From positions 1 through 64,000 of the forward strand of contig NZ_CAKQFJ010000001.1 of assembly GCF_934230905.1 (NCBI RefSeq): DNA of 64,000 nt, written 5' to 3'. A program made the position numbers and the translations under genes. Below the pieces are notes generated by a model. It was not told where the DNA came from. It searched no databases and saw only the letters and a program-made list of their open reading frames with translations. This DNA comes from an uncultured Veillonella sp. GTDB taxonomy: Bacteria > Bacillota > Negativicutes > Veillonellales > Veillonellaceae. Below are positions 51,831 through 60,585 of this stretch, one piece after another (position 1 is the stretch's first letter; each line of letters opens with the position of its first letter).

Positions 51831-51881
51831 ACAATCCCCTTTTTATTGATGTATATAATGTAAATTTATATGATTAATAAA

Positions 51882-51934
51882 AGAATAGATCCCCATACAG
51901 TGTGTTATACACACTATATAGAAATCTATTCTGT
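51882..51934 (-). terminator. Terminator of the YeiH-family gene
   Basis: AGAATAGAT and ATCTATTCT arms enclose an inner AGTGTGT/ACACACT stem; on the minus strand a T-run follows. Confidence 0.75.
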
Positions 51935-51957
51935 CTTAAATCTATCTTTAGTTTATT

Positions 51958-53004
51958 CTACCATAAACCGATGACATGTTGCATCCCTAGGCTGACTAGA
52001 GCGATACAAATCCAACAAGCAGCGCCTAATGCAAGTGCACTGCCACCAGATTTGATGAGCTTAATAAGATTGGTGTTAAGCCCAATAGCAACCATGGCCA
52101 TGGTAATGAAGTATTTAGATACGGTTTTGAATATATCTAAGAAATGAATATCTACGTTAGCGTAGGATAATATTGTTGTAATAAGAGAGCAAATTACAAA
52201 GTAGAGTACGAATTTAGGGAAGATAGCTGTGATGTTAACGGATTCTGCGTTTTCACTGGCTTTAGCAGCCTGTTTTGTTTTGTATACTTGATAGCTAGCA
52301 AGTCCTAAACAAATAGGGATAATCGCTAATGTACGTGTTAACTTAACGATGGTAGCATATTCAAGAACCTGTGTACCAGTGCCTTTCATACTATCCCATA
52401 CAGCAGCTGTTGCTGTTACAGAGGATGTGTCGTTAACAGCAGTACCTGCAAATAGGCCAAAGCCCATATTAGACAATCCAATAGCATCGCCAAGAGGTGG
52501 GAATACAAAGGCTGCAACTACGTTGAAGAAGAAGACAACAGAAATCGCTTGGGCAATATCTTGATCGCTAGCTTTCACAACAGGCGCTGCGGCAGCAATG
52601 GCACTGCCACCACAAATCGACGAACCAACGCCGATTAATACGGCTGTATTAGAATCAATATGTGTAGCCTTAAATATAATGAAAGATACAATAAGCGATG
52701 TAGCAATGGTGGAGATGATAACTGGCAAAGAAACCCAACCTACATGTAATACTTGTGTGATATTAAGCCCGAAGCCGAGAAGGATAACAGCCCATTGTAG
52801 AATTTTTTTGGAAGTGAATCCGATACCGGCACCTGTTTTTTCTCGTTTCCAAGATGTGAATAAAGAACCAATAATAATACCGAGAATAATTGCAAAAATT
52901 GGACTGCCGATAAAATGGAAATATTGTCCTAATAGCCAACATGGAATAGCCAGGATTGCACAGAGCAAAATGCCTGGTAGTGTTTTTGCATTGATACCCA
53001 TCAT
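51958..53004 (-). CDS. YeiH-family membrane protein (putative sulfate exporter family)
   Basis: A 348-residue polytopic membrane protein with about ten helices. Family landmarks are LPGILLCAILAIPCWLLGQ, GIGSSICGGSAIAAAAPVV-like (here GVGSSICGGSAIAAAAPV), and FAGTAVNDTSSVTATAA. The family is annotated as putative sulfate or sulfonate exporters, but biochemical support is thin. GAGGAGG lies six bases before the ATG. Its promoter region holds a perfect 14-bp inverted repeat (53022-53099). Confidence 0.88.
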   Translation of the reverse strand: MMGINAKTLPGILLCAILAIPCWLLGQYFHFIGSPIFAIILGIIIGSLFTSWKREKTGAGIGFTSKKILQWAVILLGFGLNITQVLHVGWVSLPVIISTIATSLIVSFIIFKATHIDSNTAVLIGVGSSICGGSAIAAAAPVVKASDQDIAQAISVVFFFNVVAAFVFPPLGDAIGLSNMGFGLFAGTAVNDTSSVTATAAVWDSMKGTGTQVLEYATIVKLTRTLAIIPICLGLASYQVYKTKQAAKASENAESVNITAIFPKFVLYFVICSLITTILSYANVDIHFLDIFKTVSKYFITMAMVAIGLNTNLIKLIKSGGSALALGAACWICIALVSLGMQHVIGLW

Positions 53005-53021
53005 AAAACCTCCTCATAGTA

Positions 53022-53099
53022 CTTACTTATGGTACATGTATCCTGTGGTATCGCGCAGGATGTATAAATAAACTACAATTTAATAGTACCATAAGTAAG
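53022..53099. promoter_or_regulatory. Nested inverted repeats in the YeiH promoter region
   Basis: CTTACTTATGGTAC (53022-53035) and its exact complement GTACCATAAGTAAG (53086-53099) flank an inner ATCCTG/CAGGAT pair (about 53040-53062). The outer arms could bind one regulator dimer each and form a loop over the promoter. Confidence 0.55.
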
Positions 53100-53237
53100 G
53101 GAATTAATCGAGGGTATTGTATCTTACGGAGAAACTTTATATAATCAAATATAGGATAATTATGCTTAATGAAGTATGATTCCTATTCATATAAGTAGAG
53201 AACAGCAAAATGTCTCATAGAATATGCGAGGTGCATT

Positions 53238-53783
53238 ATGATTGATATTAATGGTATTGTTGAAAAAAATAAGGAATATGTAGCAAAACATCCAGAACTT
53301 GCTCAAAAGGGATTGACGAGTCATCCTACGAAAAAGTTAGCCATCGTAACGTGTATGGATACACGTTTAGTGGGCATGCTTGAAGAATCTTTGGGCTTTG
53401 AACGAGGTGAAATCATTACAATTAAGACAGCTGGTAATAGCGTTACACAACCGATTGATAATATCGTTCAAAGCTTACTTGTGTCTACGTATGGTATGGG
53501 TATTGAAGATGTACTTGTTATTGGCCATGAAAACTGTGGTATGATTGATTTTTCTGCAGAACAATTTATGGAAGCTATGAAAGCTAAAGGTATTAATGAA
53601 GATGCTATTCGTATGATTGAACCAGGTCTAATCGATTGGATGGATCGTTTCCATATTTCTGAAGAAAATGTACGATATACTGTAAAATTCTTGCGTCATC
53701 ATCCACTATTCCCAAGAGGCATGGGATTCTATGGGGGGATGATGGATCCTGATACAGGGGAATTCCGTTATATTGAGGTTTAA
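53238..53783 (+). CDS. Beta-class carbonic anhydrase
   Basis: Interconverts CO2 and bicarbonate, supplying bicarbonate for carboxylation reactions. The 181-residue protein has the zinc and catalytic residues of the beta class: Cys, Asp and Arg in TCMDTRLVGM (about residues 38-47) and His/Cys in GHENCGM (about residues 94-100). Length is typical of the short bacterial form. Weak GAGGTGC ribosome binding site. Transcribed alone; ended by the nested terminator at 53830-53917. Confidence 0.92.
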   Translation: MIDINGIVEKNKEYVAKHPELAQKGLTSHPTKKLAIVTCMDTRLVGMLEESLGFERGEIITIKTAGNSVTQPIDNIVQSLLVSTYGMGIEDVLVIGHENCGMIDFSAEQFMEAMKAKGINEDAIRMIEPGLIDWMDRFHISEENVRYTVKFLRHHPLFPRGMGFYGGMMDPDTGEFRYIEV

Positions 53784-53829
53784 TTATTTACTCGATGTGT
53801 CCCTATTACAATTTTACATTTAGGTTATC

Positions 53830-53917
53830 AAGAGCCGCTCATACTCTCTCGCTCCACCGGCCGGGTCTGTTCCTATGGAACAGGGCCAAAGTCGCTGCGA
53901 GGGTATGAGCGGCTCTT
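53830..53917. terminator. Terminator with nested palindromic core
   Basis: AAGAGCCGCTCATAC and GTATGAGCGGCTCTT form the outer stem. The loop (53851-53895) holds the best copy of the core: CTCCACCGGCCGGGTCTG, a TTCC/GGAA hairpin, CAGGGCCAAAGTCG. A decayed relative (GGCCAAAGTCCC within GGTCCC/GGGACC arms) lies at 53941-53999. The remaining gap to bioD holds the bioD promoter. Confidence 0.9.
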
Positions 53918-54094
53918 GCTATAACTGTAGATATAAATTAGGTCCCATCGAGTTACATATACATCCAAAGGAAGGCCAAAGTCCCTGTGGAAAGGGACCC
54001 TCTATTTCTATGTGTTTTGCATGTAAACTAGTCTCATCGGAGTAATCTTAGCACCTCAATGTAGCGGGATTCCTTTGTATGTATTACAGTTGGA

Positions 54095-54191
54095 TTGTTA
54101 ACTTTAAAGGGTTTTGTATAGTTGACTGTTGTGGTTGTAGGATTTATACTGTAATTGAATTGTCAACTGACTATATATGGAAAGTTGTTAA
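54095..54191. promoter_or_regulatory. Two BirA-like operators
   Basis: TTGTTAAC-N18-GTTGACTG (54095-54128) overlaps the -35 hexamer, and TTGTCAAC-N16-GTTGTTAA (54160-54191) lies just after the start site. Both resemble the BirA biotin-repressor operator, TTGTTAAC spaced 15-16 nt from GTTAACAA. The second has the better spacing. Confidence 0.6.
54122..54150 (+). promoter_or_regulatory. bioD promoter
   Basis: TTGACT (54122-54127), exactly 17 nt, TATACT (54145-54150), 73 bases before bioD. Confidence 0.7.
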
Positions 54192-54222
54192 TACTGATTC
54201 GATATGGTAAAGAGGTGCTTGT

Positions 54223-54975
54223 ATGAAACAGTTAGGTGTATCCATTATTGGTACGGATACAGATGTAGGTAAAACGTTTATCACAGGTTTACTTGGTGCA
54301 TTGGCCGTGGATGATGGCTTTGATGTGGGTATGGTTAAACCTGTATCGTCTAGTGCTGTGCCATTTTCTCAATGTGTAACGATGGATGAAGATGAAATGT
54401 GTGTGGGCCTTGAAAGTAAGGATGCTACCTATTTGATGCAGTCTGTAGGTATTCCTGAATCTCGTCGTCATGAGGTAAATCCTATTGCATTAGCTGGTGA
54501 CTATTCCCCACGTTTAGCGGCAGAATTGGCGGGTGTGGACATTGATTACTCAGAGGTTGTAGACCATGTAAAAACGGTTGTGGCACAGCATGACATTACA
54601 TTTGTAGAGGGTGCTGGTGGCATTACAACGCCTCTTACAAAAGATATTACATTTACCAATCTTATGAAAGATATTGCCTATCCAGCTATACTTGTAGCTG
54701 ATGGCCGCTTGGGTTCTATTAATCGTGTTGTTCTTACTTATGAGTATGCTAAGCAGCATCATATTGAAGTCAAAGGTATTATTGTTAATGATACGACTGT
54801 AGTAGATCCATTTTTATTAAAGACTAATATTGAAGATATGACACGCTATACTGGGATTCCTGTGTTAGGTGTAGTTCCTCCATATCAAGGTCCTAATCAA
54901 GATCGTATCAAACTTGGATGGGGACGTTTTTTTATAGATTCGGCTAAGATTTGGCATGCTCTATGGGGCATTTAG
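54223..54975 (+). CDS. bioD: Dethiobiotin synthetase
   Basis: Closes the ureido ring of dethiobiotin from diaminopelargonate, CO2 and ATP. The 250-residue protein has the P-loop GTDTDVGKTF (about residues 10-19), the substrate loop VKPVSSSA and VEGAGGITTPL typical of BioD. AAGAGGTGC precedes the ATG. It is followed by bioA after 49 bases; the upstream BirA-like operators fit biotin repression. Confidence 0.93.
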   Translation: MKQLGVSIIGTDTDVGKTFITGLLGALAVDDGFDVGMVKPVSSSAVPFSQCVTMDEDEMCVGLESKDATYLMQSVGIPESRRHEVNPIALAGDYSPRLAAELAGVDIDYSEVVDHVKTVVAQHDITFVEGAGGITTPLTKDITFTNLMKDIAYPAILVADGRLGSINRVVLTYEYAKQHHIEVKGIIVNDTTVVDPFLLKTNIEDMTRYTGIPVLGVVPPYQGPNQDRIKLGWGRFFIDSAKIWHALWGI

Positions 54976-55024
54976 AAAACTATAAATATATGTATAAATG
55001 TATAGAGTTTACGTATGAGGTGTT

Positions 55025-56416
55025 ATGATGGCAGAGAAACAACTTTCACAAATCGCACAATGGGACCATGAATTCGTGTGGCATCCATTTACACAAATGC
55101 AAGATTGGTTAGAGCAAGAACCTGTAGTTATTGAACGTGGTGAAGGCGTTTATTTAATTGATGATAAGGGCAAGAAATATTATGACGGTGTTTCCTCTTT
55201 GTGGGTTAATATTCATGGTCATAATCATCCAGTTCTTAATCAAGCGTTGAAAGATCAAGTGGATAAGATTGCTCATAGTACATTACTTGGTTTGGTGAGC
55301 CCTCCGTCAGCTCAACTATGTAAAGAGTTGGTAGAGCTCGCACCAGAAGGGTTAGAGAAGGTATTCTTATCTGATGATGGTAGTACAGCAATAGAAGTTG
55401 CTATCAAAATGGCATATCAATATCGTCAACAAGTAGGGCAAACCAAGAAAACTAAATTTATTGCTCTTAATGCAGGTTATCATGGGGATACATTAGGTAC
55501 AGTATCAGTAGGTGGCATTCAATTATTCCACCAAGTATTCCATAATTTATTGTTTAAACCTTTGACTTTGCCAAGCCCTGGTGTATACCGTGATGTAGCA
55601 GATCGCGATAAAGCGTTTGAGGAATCGTTAGCTGAACTTGAACGCATCCTTAACGAAGAAGGAGATGAAATTACCGCTCTTGTTATGGAACCATTAGTAC
55701 AAGCTGCTGCGGGTATGCTTGTTATGCCTCATGGTTATTTGAAACGTGTACGAGAATTAACGGCTAAACATGATGTATTCCTCATAGTTGATGAAGTAGC
55801 CACCGGTTTTGGTCGTACCGGTACATTCTTTGCTTGTGAACATGAAGGTGTATCTCCAGATTTTATGACCTTGTCTAAAGGTATTACAGGTGGGTATTTA
55901 CCATTGGCGGCCACTTTGACTACCAAACGCGTATTTGATGCATTCCTTGGCAGTTTTGAAGAAAAGAAAACGTTCTATCATGGTCATTCTTACACCGGTA
56001 ATGCGTTAGCTTGCGCTGTGGCGTTGGCTTCGTTAAAGGTGTTCCGTGATGAAAAAGTGATTGAAGGATTGCCTAAGAAAATTGAAGCTTTTACAAAGGC
56101 TCTTAAACCAATCGAACAGTTACAACATGTAAAAGAAGTACGTCAACGAGGTCTTATTGTAGGCATTGAACTTGAAAAGGATGTCGCTACTCATGAAGCC
56201 TATCGTCCCAATGATGCGGTAGGTGCGAAAGTAGCTGTTCTTGCTCGTGAACAAGGTCTTATTTGTCGACCTATTGGTGATGTTGTTATTCTTATGCCAC
56301 CATTGGCTTCTACTGTAGAACAACTTGAAGATATGGTTCGTATTGTAGGTGAAAGCATTAAAAAAGCCACAGAAGAAGAAGGTGTATTAGAAGATTTAAA
56401 ACCAATTATCTTATAA
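55025..56416 (+). CDS. bioA: Adenosylmethionine-8-amino-7-oxononanoate aminotransferase
   Basis: PLP enzyme that makes 7,8-diaminopelargonate, the substrate of BioD, using SAM as amino donor. The 463-residue class III aminotransferase has HPFTQMQDW near the start, SDDGSTAIEVAIKMA, the PLP Asp in LIVDEVATGFGRTG and the PLP lysine in LSKGITGGYLP. GAGGTGTT precedes the ATG; a second ATG follows at once. bioB and bioF are not in the window, so the biotin genes are split. No terminator was seen directly after it. Confidence 0.94.
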   Translation: MMAEKQLSQIAQWDHEFVWHPFTQMQDWLEQEPVVIERGEGVYLIDDKGKKYYDGVSSLWVNIHGHNHPVLNQALKDQVDKIAHSTLLGLVSPPSAQLCKELVELAPEGLEKVFLSDDGSTAIEVAIKMAYQYRQQVGQTKKTKFIALNAGYHGDTLGTVSVGGIQLFHQVFHNLLFKPLTLPSPGVYRDVADRDKAFEESLAELERILNEEGDEITALVMEPLVQAAAGMLVMPHGYLKRVRELTAKHDVFLIVDEVATGFGRTGTFFACEHEGVSPDFMTLSKGITGGYLPLAATLTTKRVFDAFLGSFEEKKTFYHGHSYTGNALACAVALASLKVFRDEKVIEGLPKKIEAFTKALKPIEQLQHVKEVRQRGLIVGIELEKDVATHEAYRPNDAVGAKVAVLAREQGLICRPIGDVVILMPPLASTVEQLEDMVRIVGESIKKATEEEGVLEDLKPIIL

Positions 56417-56534
56417 TGGTTGGGTTTTCTTGATGACTGTAAACTATTTTCTATATATTCTCAAAATACGATGATTGTATTGCCTGTCTATGATACTATA
56501 TATATAAGCATATAAATTCAAAGGAGGTCATCGT

Positions 56535-57875
56535 ATGGACATTTATGTAGTTATGCAAGTCATTATTTTGTTCGGTGCCATCTTCTTAGGTGTACGACTG
56601 GGCGGAATGGGCATCGGTTATGCTGGAGGACTTGGTGTTGTATTGTTGAGTTTGGGCATGGGCATGTTCCCTGGACAAATCCCTTGGGACGTTATTCTTA
56701 TTATCATGTCTGCTATCGCAGCAATTTGTGCGTTGCAATTGGCGGGCGGGTTAGATTATTTGGTGCGCATTGCGGAAAATATTCTACGTAAGAATCCTAA
56801 ACACATCAATTATTTAGCACCAACGGTTACGTATTTCTTAACAATTTTAGCTGGTACAGGCCATACAGCTTTCTCTATGATTCCAGTTATTGTAGAGGTT
56901 GCAAAAAGTGAGAATATTAAGCCTTCTGTACCATTATCTATTGCTGTGGTAGCTAGCCAAATCGGTATTACAGCTAGTCCTGTATCTGCTGCTGTTGTAG
57001 CTATGAGTGGGTTTCTCGAACCATTTGGTGTAAACTATCCAACACTGCTTGCGATTTGCATTTCGACAACCTTTGTTGCGGTTATGATTACAGCATTTAT
57101 CATGTCTACCTTCGCAAATAATGATTTGTCTTCTGACCCTGTTTACCAAGAACGTTTGGCAGCAGGACATGTGGCTCCACCTCGAGAAAAAAGCGTTGAT
57201 TTTCATTTGAAACCAGGCGCTAAAAAATCTGTCTTGATTTTCTTAATTGGTATTATTTGTATCGTATTCTATGCAACTGCTATTTCTAAAAATATTGGTA
57301 TTATCTCACCAGTTATATTTGGCCGAAATGATGCGATTATCGGTTTCATGATGATTATTGCAGCTGCTATTACCTTCTTCTGTAAATTAGATACAGCACA
57401 ACTTGTGAATACAAGTACATTTAAATCTGGTTTATCTGCTTGTGTATGTGTACTTGGTGTAGCCTGGTTAGGGGATACTTTTGTAAAAGGTCATATTCCT
57501 GAAATCAAAGCACTTGCATCAAGTATGGTAATAGCTTATCCATTTTTGTTAGCTGTAGCATTCTTTTTTGCTAGTACACTTTTGTATAGTCAAGCGGCAA
57601 CTACACAAGCTTTAGTGCCAGCTGTAATTTTAGCATTAGGTATTACACCAGAAAATACAGGATCTGTATATATCATCATCGCGTCTTTTGCGGCAGTATC
57701 TGCACTTTTCGTATTGCCAACGTATCCAACATTGTTGGGGGCTGTGCAAATGGATGATACTGGATCGACTCGAATTGGTAATCTCGTATTTAACCATCCA
57801 TTCTTCATTCCTGGCGTACTGGCTATTGCGATTTCCGTAGCACTTGGTTTTATTGTGGCACCATTCATGTTGTAA
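56535..57875 (+). CDS. dcuA: Anaerobic C4-dicarboxylate transporter DcuA
   Basis: Exchanges or takes up aspartate, fumarate, malate and succinate under anaerobiosis. The 446-residue membrane protein fits the DcuA branch: GVRLGGMGIGYAGGLGV near the start, AGTGHTAFSMIPVI, SQIGITASPVSAAVVAM, ACVCVLGVAWLGDTFV, QMDDTGSTRIGNLVFNHPFF and a C-terminal GFIVAPFML. AAAGGAGGTC precedes the ATG. It fits an organism that interconverts lactate, malate and succinate. Terminator at 57912-57948. Confidence 0.93.
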   Translation: MDIYVVMQVIILFGAIFLGVRLGGMGIGYAGGLGVVLLSLGMGMFPGQIPWDVILIIMSAIAAICALQLAGGLDYLVRIAENILRKNPKHINYLAPTVTYFLTILAGTGHTAFSMIPVIVEVAKSENIKPSVPLSIAVVASQIGITASPVSAAVVAMSGFLEPFGVNYPTLLAICISTTFVAVMITAFIMSTFANNDLSSDPVYQERLAAGHVAPPREKSVDFHLKPGAKKSVLIFLIGIICIVFYATAISKNIGIISPVIFGRNDAIIGFMMIIAAAITFFCKLDTAQLVNTSTFKSGLSACVCVLGVAWLGDTFVKGHIPEIKALASSMVIAYPFLLAVAFFFASTLLYSQAATTQALVPAVILALGITPENTGSVYIIIASFAAVSALFVLPTYPTLLGAVQMDDTGSTRIGNLVFNHPFFIPGVLAIAISVALGFIVAPFML

Positions 57876-57911
57876 TTGGTGAAAGCTTATAAAACTCTAT
57901 AATGTATTTAT

Positions 57912-57948
57912 AAACAGGGCATAGTTCATTTGAAACTATGCCCTGTTT
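57912..57948. terminator. dcuA terminator
   Basis: AAACAGGGCATAGTT and its exact complement AACTATGCCCTGTTT form a 15-bp stem. Confidence 0.9.
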
Positions 57949-58046
57949 AATTTTATGCAATAGATACATGGTGAGAAAAATGGTATAATATGTATAAGAG
58001 AGGGATACATATAGTGTGGTAGAGAAAGATTATATAGGAGCCTATT

Positions 58047-58343
58047 ATGTATACGATTTCTATCAAGCTAGATATAGATCGCATCCCTAAGGATGCATTC
58101 GATGCATTGAGAGAGAAGCATTATATCTGGTATAAAACTTATTTTGATGCTGGAAAATTTTTGATGTTTGGTACACGAACAGATGATGCTAGTGAAAGTC
58201 TTATTATTGCTCAAGGAACAAAAGAGGAATTAGAAGAGGCTGTGCAATTCGACGCATATCATGCAGAACAATTGGCAACCTATGATATTCGCGAATATAA
58301 GGTATCCTTGTTCAATGAAGCCATTAAAAACTATATAGAGTGA
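58047..58343 (+). CDS. YciI-like protein
   Basis: A 98-residue single-domain protein of the YCII-related family (ferredoxin-like fold): starts MYTISIKLDID, has REKHYIWYKTYFDAGKFLMFG and a QFDAYHAEQLATYDIREYK end. The conserved histidine and aspartate of the family are present in HYIW and FDAYHAEQ. The role of the family is poorly defined. AGGAGCC precedes the ATG. Confidence 0.82.
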   Translation: MYTISIKLDIDRIPKDAFDALREKHYIWYKTYFDAGKFLMFGTRTDDASESLIIAQGTKEELEEAVQFDAYHAEQLATYDIREYKVSLFNEAIKNYIE

Positions 58344-58362
58344 TAGTTATATACTATAGCTG

Positions 58363-58404
58363 AAACCTATAAAAAGGACGCCATAAGCGTCCTTTTTATA
58401 GGTT
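58363..58404. terminator. Bidirectional terminator
   Basis: AAACCTATAAAAAGGACGC and its complement GCGTCCTTTTTATAGGTTT separate the YciI-like and zur genes. Confidence 0.9.
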
Positions 58405-58809
58405 TTATTTATGAGAGTTACATTTTTTACAAATTCCTGCAATTTCAAGGTGATGTTCTGTAATTGTAAAATCCGCTGCTATTAGTTCTTGTGGCATCTC
58501 TACAACGGGACATGTATGGAGTGGTATCATGGCACCACACTTGGTACATACTGCATAGTGGCGATGTGTATGTGGTGTAATTTCATAGTAAGCCATGTCG
58601 CTACCCATAATAGTGGTACGGGTAATGATACCTTTTGTTTCTAATAGTTCAAGGGTTCGATAGATGGTAGACATCCAGGTGGTGCCATCCCCGATTCGCT
58701 CAGCAATTTCGATGGCTGTAATCGGTTTATCCGTATCCGTTAATACAGACCAAATAGCTTCACGCTGTTTGGTCTTTTTTATGCCGTCTGGCCAATGTGT
58801 TGTATTCAT
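58405..58809 (-). CDS. zur: Fur-family regulator, probably Zur
   Basis: A 134-residue Fur-family repressor. The N-terminal winged helix has KTKQREAIWSVL and STIYRTLELLETKGII. The C-terminal domain has regulatory-site histidines in EITPHTHRHYAVC and two CxxC pairs (CTKCG, CKKC) for structural zinc. Placement as the third gene of the znuC-znuB operon and next to znuA makes zinc the likely effector; Fur or PerR cannot be excluded by sequence alone. Weak AAGGTATT site before the ATG. Confidence 0.82.
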   Translation of the reverse strand: MNTTHWPDGIKKTKQREAIWSVLTDTDKPITAIEIAERIGDGTTWMSTIYRTLELLETKGIITRTTIMGSDMAYYEITPHTHRHYAVCTKCGAMIPLHTCPVVEMPQELIAADFTITEHHLEIAGICKKCNSHK

Positions 58810-58868
58810 ATTAATACCTTCGATGATTAGTTAATGATTAATTGTAGGTACTCTTGTACACATGATAT

Positions 58869-59687
58869 TTATTTACTAAATTGTATTCTTCGTATAATGG
58901 ATTTTATATTCTTGATGATGAGTACCACTAATAGAATAAATACCGAAGTGAGTGATACAAATCCACCTGGTGCGACGTTAAGATAGTACGAACCAAATAG
59001 GCCGATGATCATGGCAAGCAAACTAAATCCAATAGAGCAGAGTAGCGTTGTTTTAAAGCCTTTTTCTAATTGTAATGCTGAGGCTACCGGTAAAGCGATC
59101 ATGGCACTTAATACGAGGACCCCTACGATTTTAATAGAAATGGATACGGCAGCTGCCATTAGAATGGCAAATACATAGTTTATTAAATCTACTTTCACAC
59201 CAGCTACGCGTGCAGCCTCTTCGTCATAGGCAATGTAGAGAAGTGAGTTATAGAGAAAATATAATGTTAACACTGATAATATGGTAAGTACTGCAATGCT
59301 AATCATATCAGTGGTGTTAACCGTTAGAATACTACCGAAAAAAAATACATTAGCGTTAGCTTTCAGTTTTCCCGAGCTAATAAGGGTAATGGCTGTACCT
59401 ATGCTAAGGGATAAGATAATGGTGAGAATTAAATCGAGATGGTGAGAAAAATATTTCCGCAAGAATTCAATAAGCGCACCACAGATAGCGGTAAATATGA
59501 AAGCTCCTAAAATAGGATTGGTATTGGTTAATAAACCAAGGGTAATCCCTGCAAGAGAAGCATGACTCATGGTATCGCCAATCATACTAGATCGACGAAG
59601 TACCATAAATATACCAATACATGGACATAATAGTGAAATACATATTGCTACGAAGAACGCATTTTGCATAAAGTCATAATTAAACAT
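58869..59687 (-). CDS. znuB: Zinc ABC transporter permease
   Basis: A 272-residue ABC-3-family permease with about eight helices. Typical segments are MFNYDFMQNAFFVAICISLL, MVLRRSSMIGDTMSHASLAG and VVSVKIVGVLVLSAMIALPVA-like (here SIKIVGVLVLSAMIALPVAS). It forms the inner-membrane channel of the Znu system. It overlaps znuC by eight bases and is followed by zur 59 bases later. Manganese specificity is possible for this family, but the Zur-like neighbour supports zinc. Confidence 0.88.
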   Translation of the reverse strand: MFNYDFMQNAFFVAICISLLCPCIGIFMVLRRSSMIGDTMSHASLAGITLGLLTNTNPILGAFIFTAICGALIEFLRKYFSHHLDLILTIILSLSIGTAITLISSGKLKANANVFFFGSILTVNTTDMISIAVLTILSVLTLYFLYNSLLYIAYDEEAARVAGVKVDLINYVFAILMAAAVSISIKIVGVLVLSAMIALPVASALQLEKGFKTTLLCSIGFSLLAMIIGLFGSYYLNVAPGGFVSLTSVFILLVVLIIKNIKSIIRRIQFSK

Positions 59688-60435
59688 GGTGCACCTCCGT
59701 TTTTATTGTGTCATCAGCCTGAGCTTGCTCTGTTACATCTGTAAAACACGAGCAGTTTTCATGGTCCACAGGATTGCGTCCTGTGTTATGCATGATTTCT
59801 AGAGCATACTGTTCTGGTGAACATAGATGGCCTTGTCCGTTGGCAATATGATAGATATTGGTTGAGTTTGCAAGGGCCATCTCTAAATTATGTTCTACAG
59901 AGATAATCGTAATATGATGCTCTTGATTTAATGAGCGCAACAGGGCGTAAATACCTTCTTGGCTCTTGCGGTCAATGCCCGTTGATGGTTCATCAAGAAT
60001 GATGAGGTCAGGGTTGCCGATAAGGGCCCGTGCGATAGAAACGCGCTGCGCTTGGCCACCTGATAGTTTGCTAATAAGGCGATCTTTAAACTCTGTCATA
60101 TGAGTGAGTCTAAGGACACGATCTACTTCTTTTTTATCTTTGATTTTTAAAAGTTTACGATAGGAATCTAAAATTTCGTGTACTGTAATAGGAAATCCAG
60201 CATGGGAAAAATCATTTTTTTGTGATACATACCGAATGTTTTTGGTGCCACGTGTGATGGAACCTTTTACTGGTGTGAGAAACCCTAGAATGAGGCGTAA
60301 AAGAGTACTTTTACCAGAACCATTGTCACCTACGATGGAAATATAATCGCTACTATGTACTTCTAAATTTAAATCATGTAGCACATAGGGTGGTTGACCT
60401 TGATATGAAAAATATAGATGTTGAATAGATAACAT
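59680..60435 (-). CDS. znuC: Zinc ABC transporter ATPase
   Basis: A 251-residue ATPase. Walker A is GDNGSGKST (about residues 36-44), signature LSGGQAQRVSIARAL, Walker B LIILDEPSTGID, switch His in SVEHNLEM. The C-terminus has NPVDHENCSC and a further His/acid-rich tail that may be metal-linked. First gene of the minus-strand znuC-znuB-zur operon, divergent from znuA across about 150 bases. The start lacks a strong SD; the ATG at 60435 is the best available. Confidence 0.9.
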   Translation of the reverse strand: MLSIQHLYFSYQGQPPYVLHDLNLEVHSSDYISIVGDNGSGKSTLLRLILGFLTPVKGSITRGTKNIRYVSQKNDFSHAGFPITVHEILDSYRKLLKIKDKKEVDRVLRLTHMTEFKDRLISKLSGGQAQRVSIARALIGNPDLIILDEPSTGIDRKSQEGIYALLRSLNQEHHITIISVEHNLEMALANSTNIYHIANGQGHLCSPEQYALEIMHNTGRNPVDHENCSCFTDVTEQAQADDTIKTEVHHV

Positions 60436-60498
60436 AAAAAAACCACTTTTCTGATTGACAAAATTATTACTACGTTTATACTATAACTATATTACAAA

Positions 60499-60513
60499 TG
60501 CAACTGAGTCGCA
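60499..60513. promoter_or_regulatory. Candidate Zur operator
   Basis: TGCAACTGAGTCGCA is a near-perfect 15-bp dyad (TGC-ACT-AGT-GCA on both halves) in the middle of the divergent znuC/znuA intergenic region. A partial repeat GCAACTG overlaps its end (60511-60517). It is well placed to repress both promoters. Confidence 0.55.
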
Positions 60514-60585
60514 ACTGCAAGTAAAGAATATTATATATACTATAATAGCATGAGCACTCAGGATTTCAGAAAAAGGAGGCCTATT

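Noticed and set aside
58405..58809. PerR or iron-responsive Fur assignment
   Set aside because: Not excluded by sequence, but operon position with znuC and znuB and divergence from znuA make Zur the simpler call.
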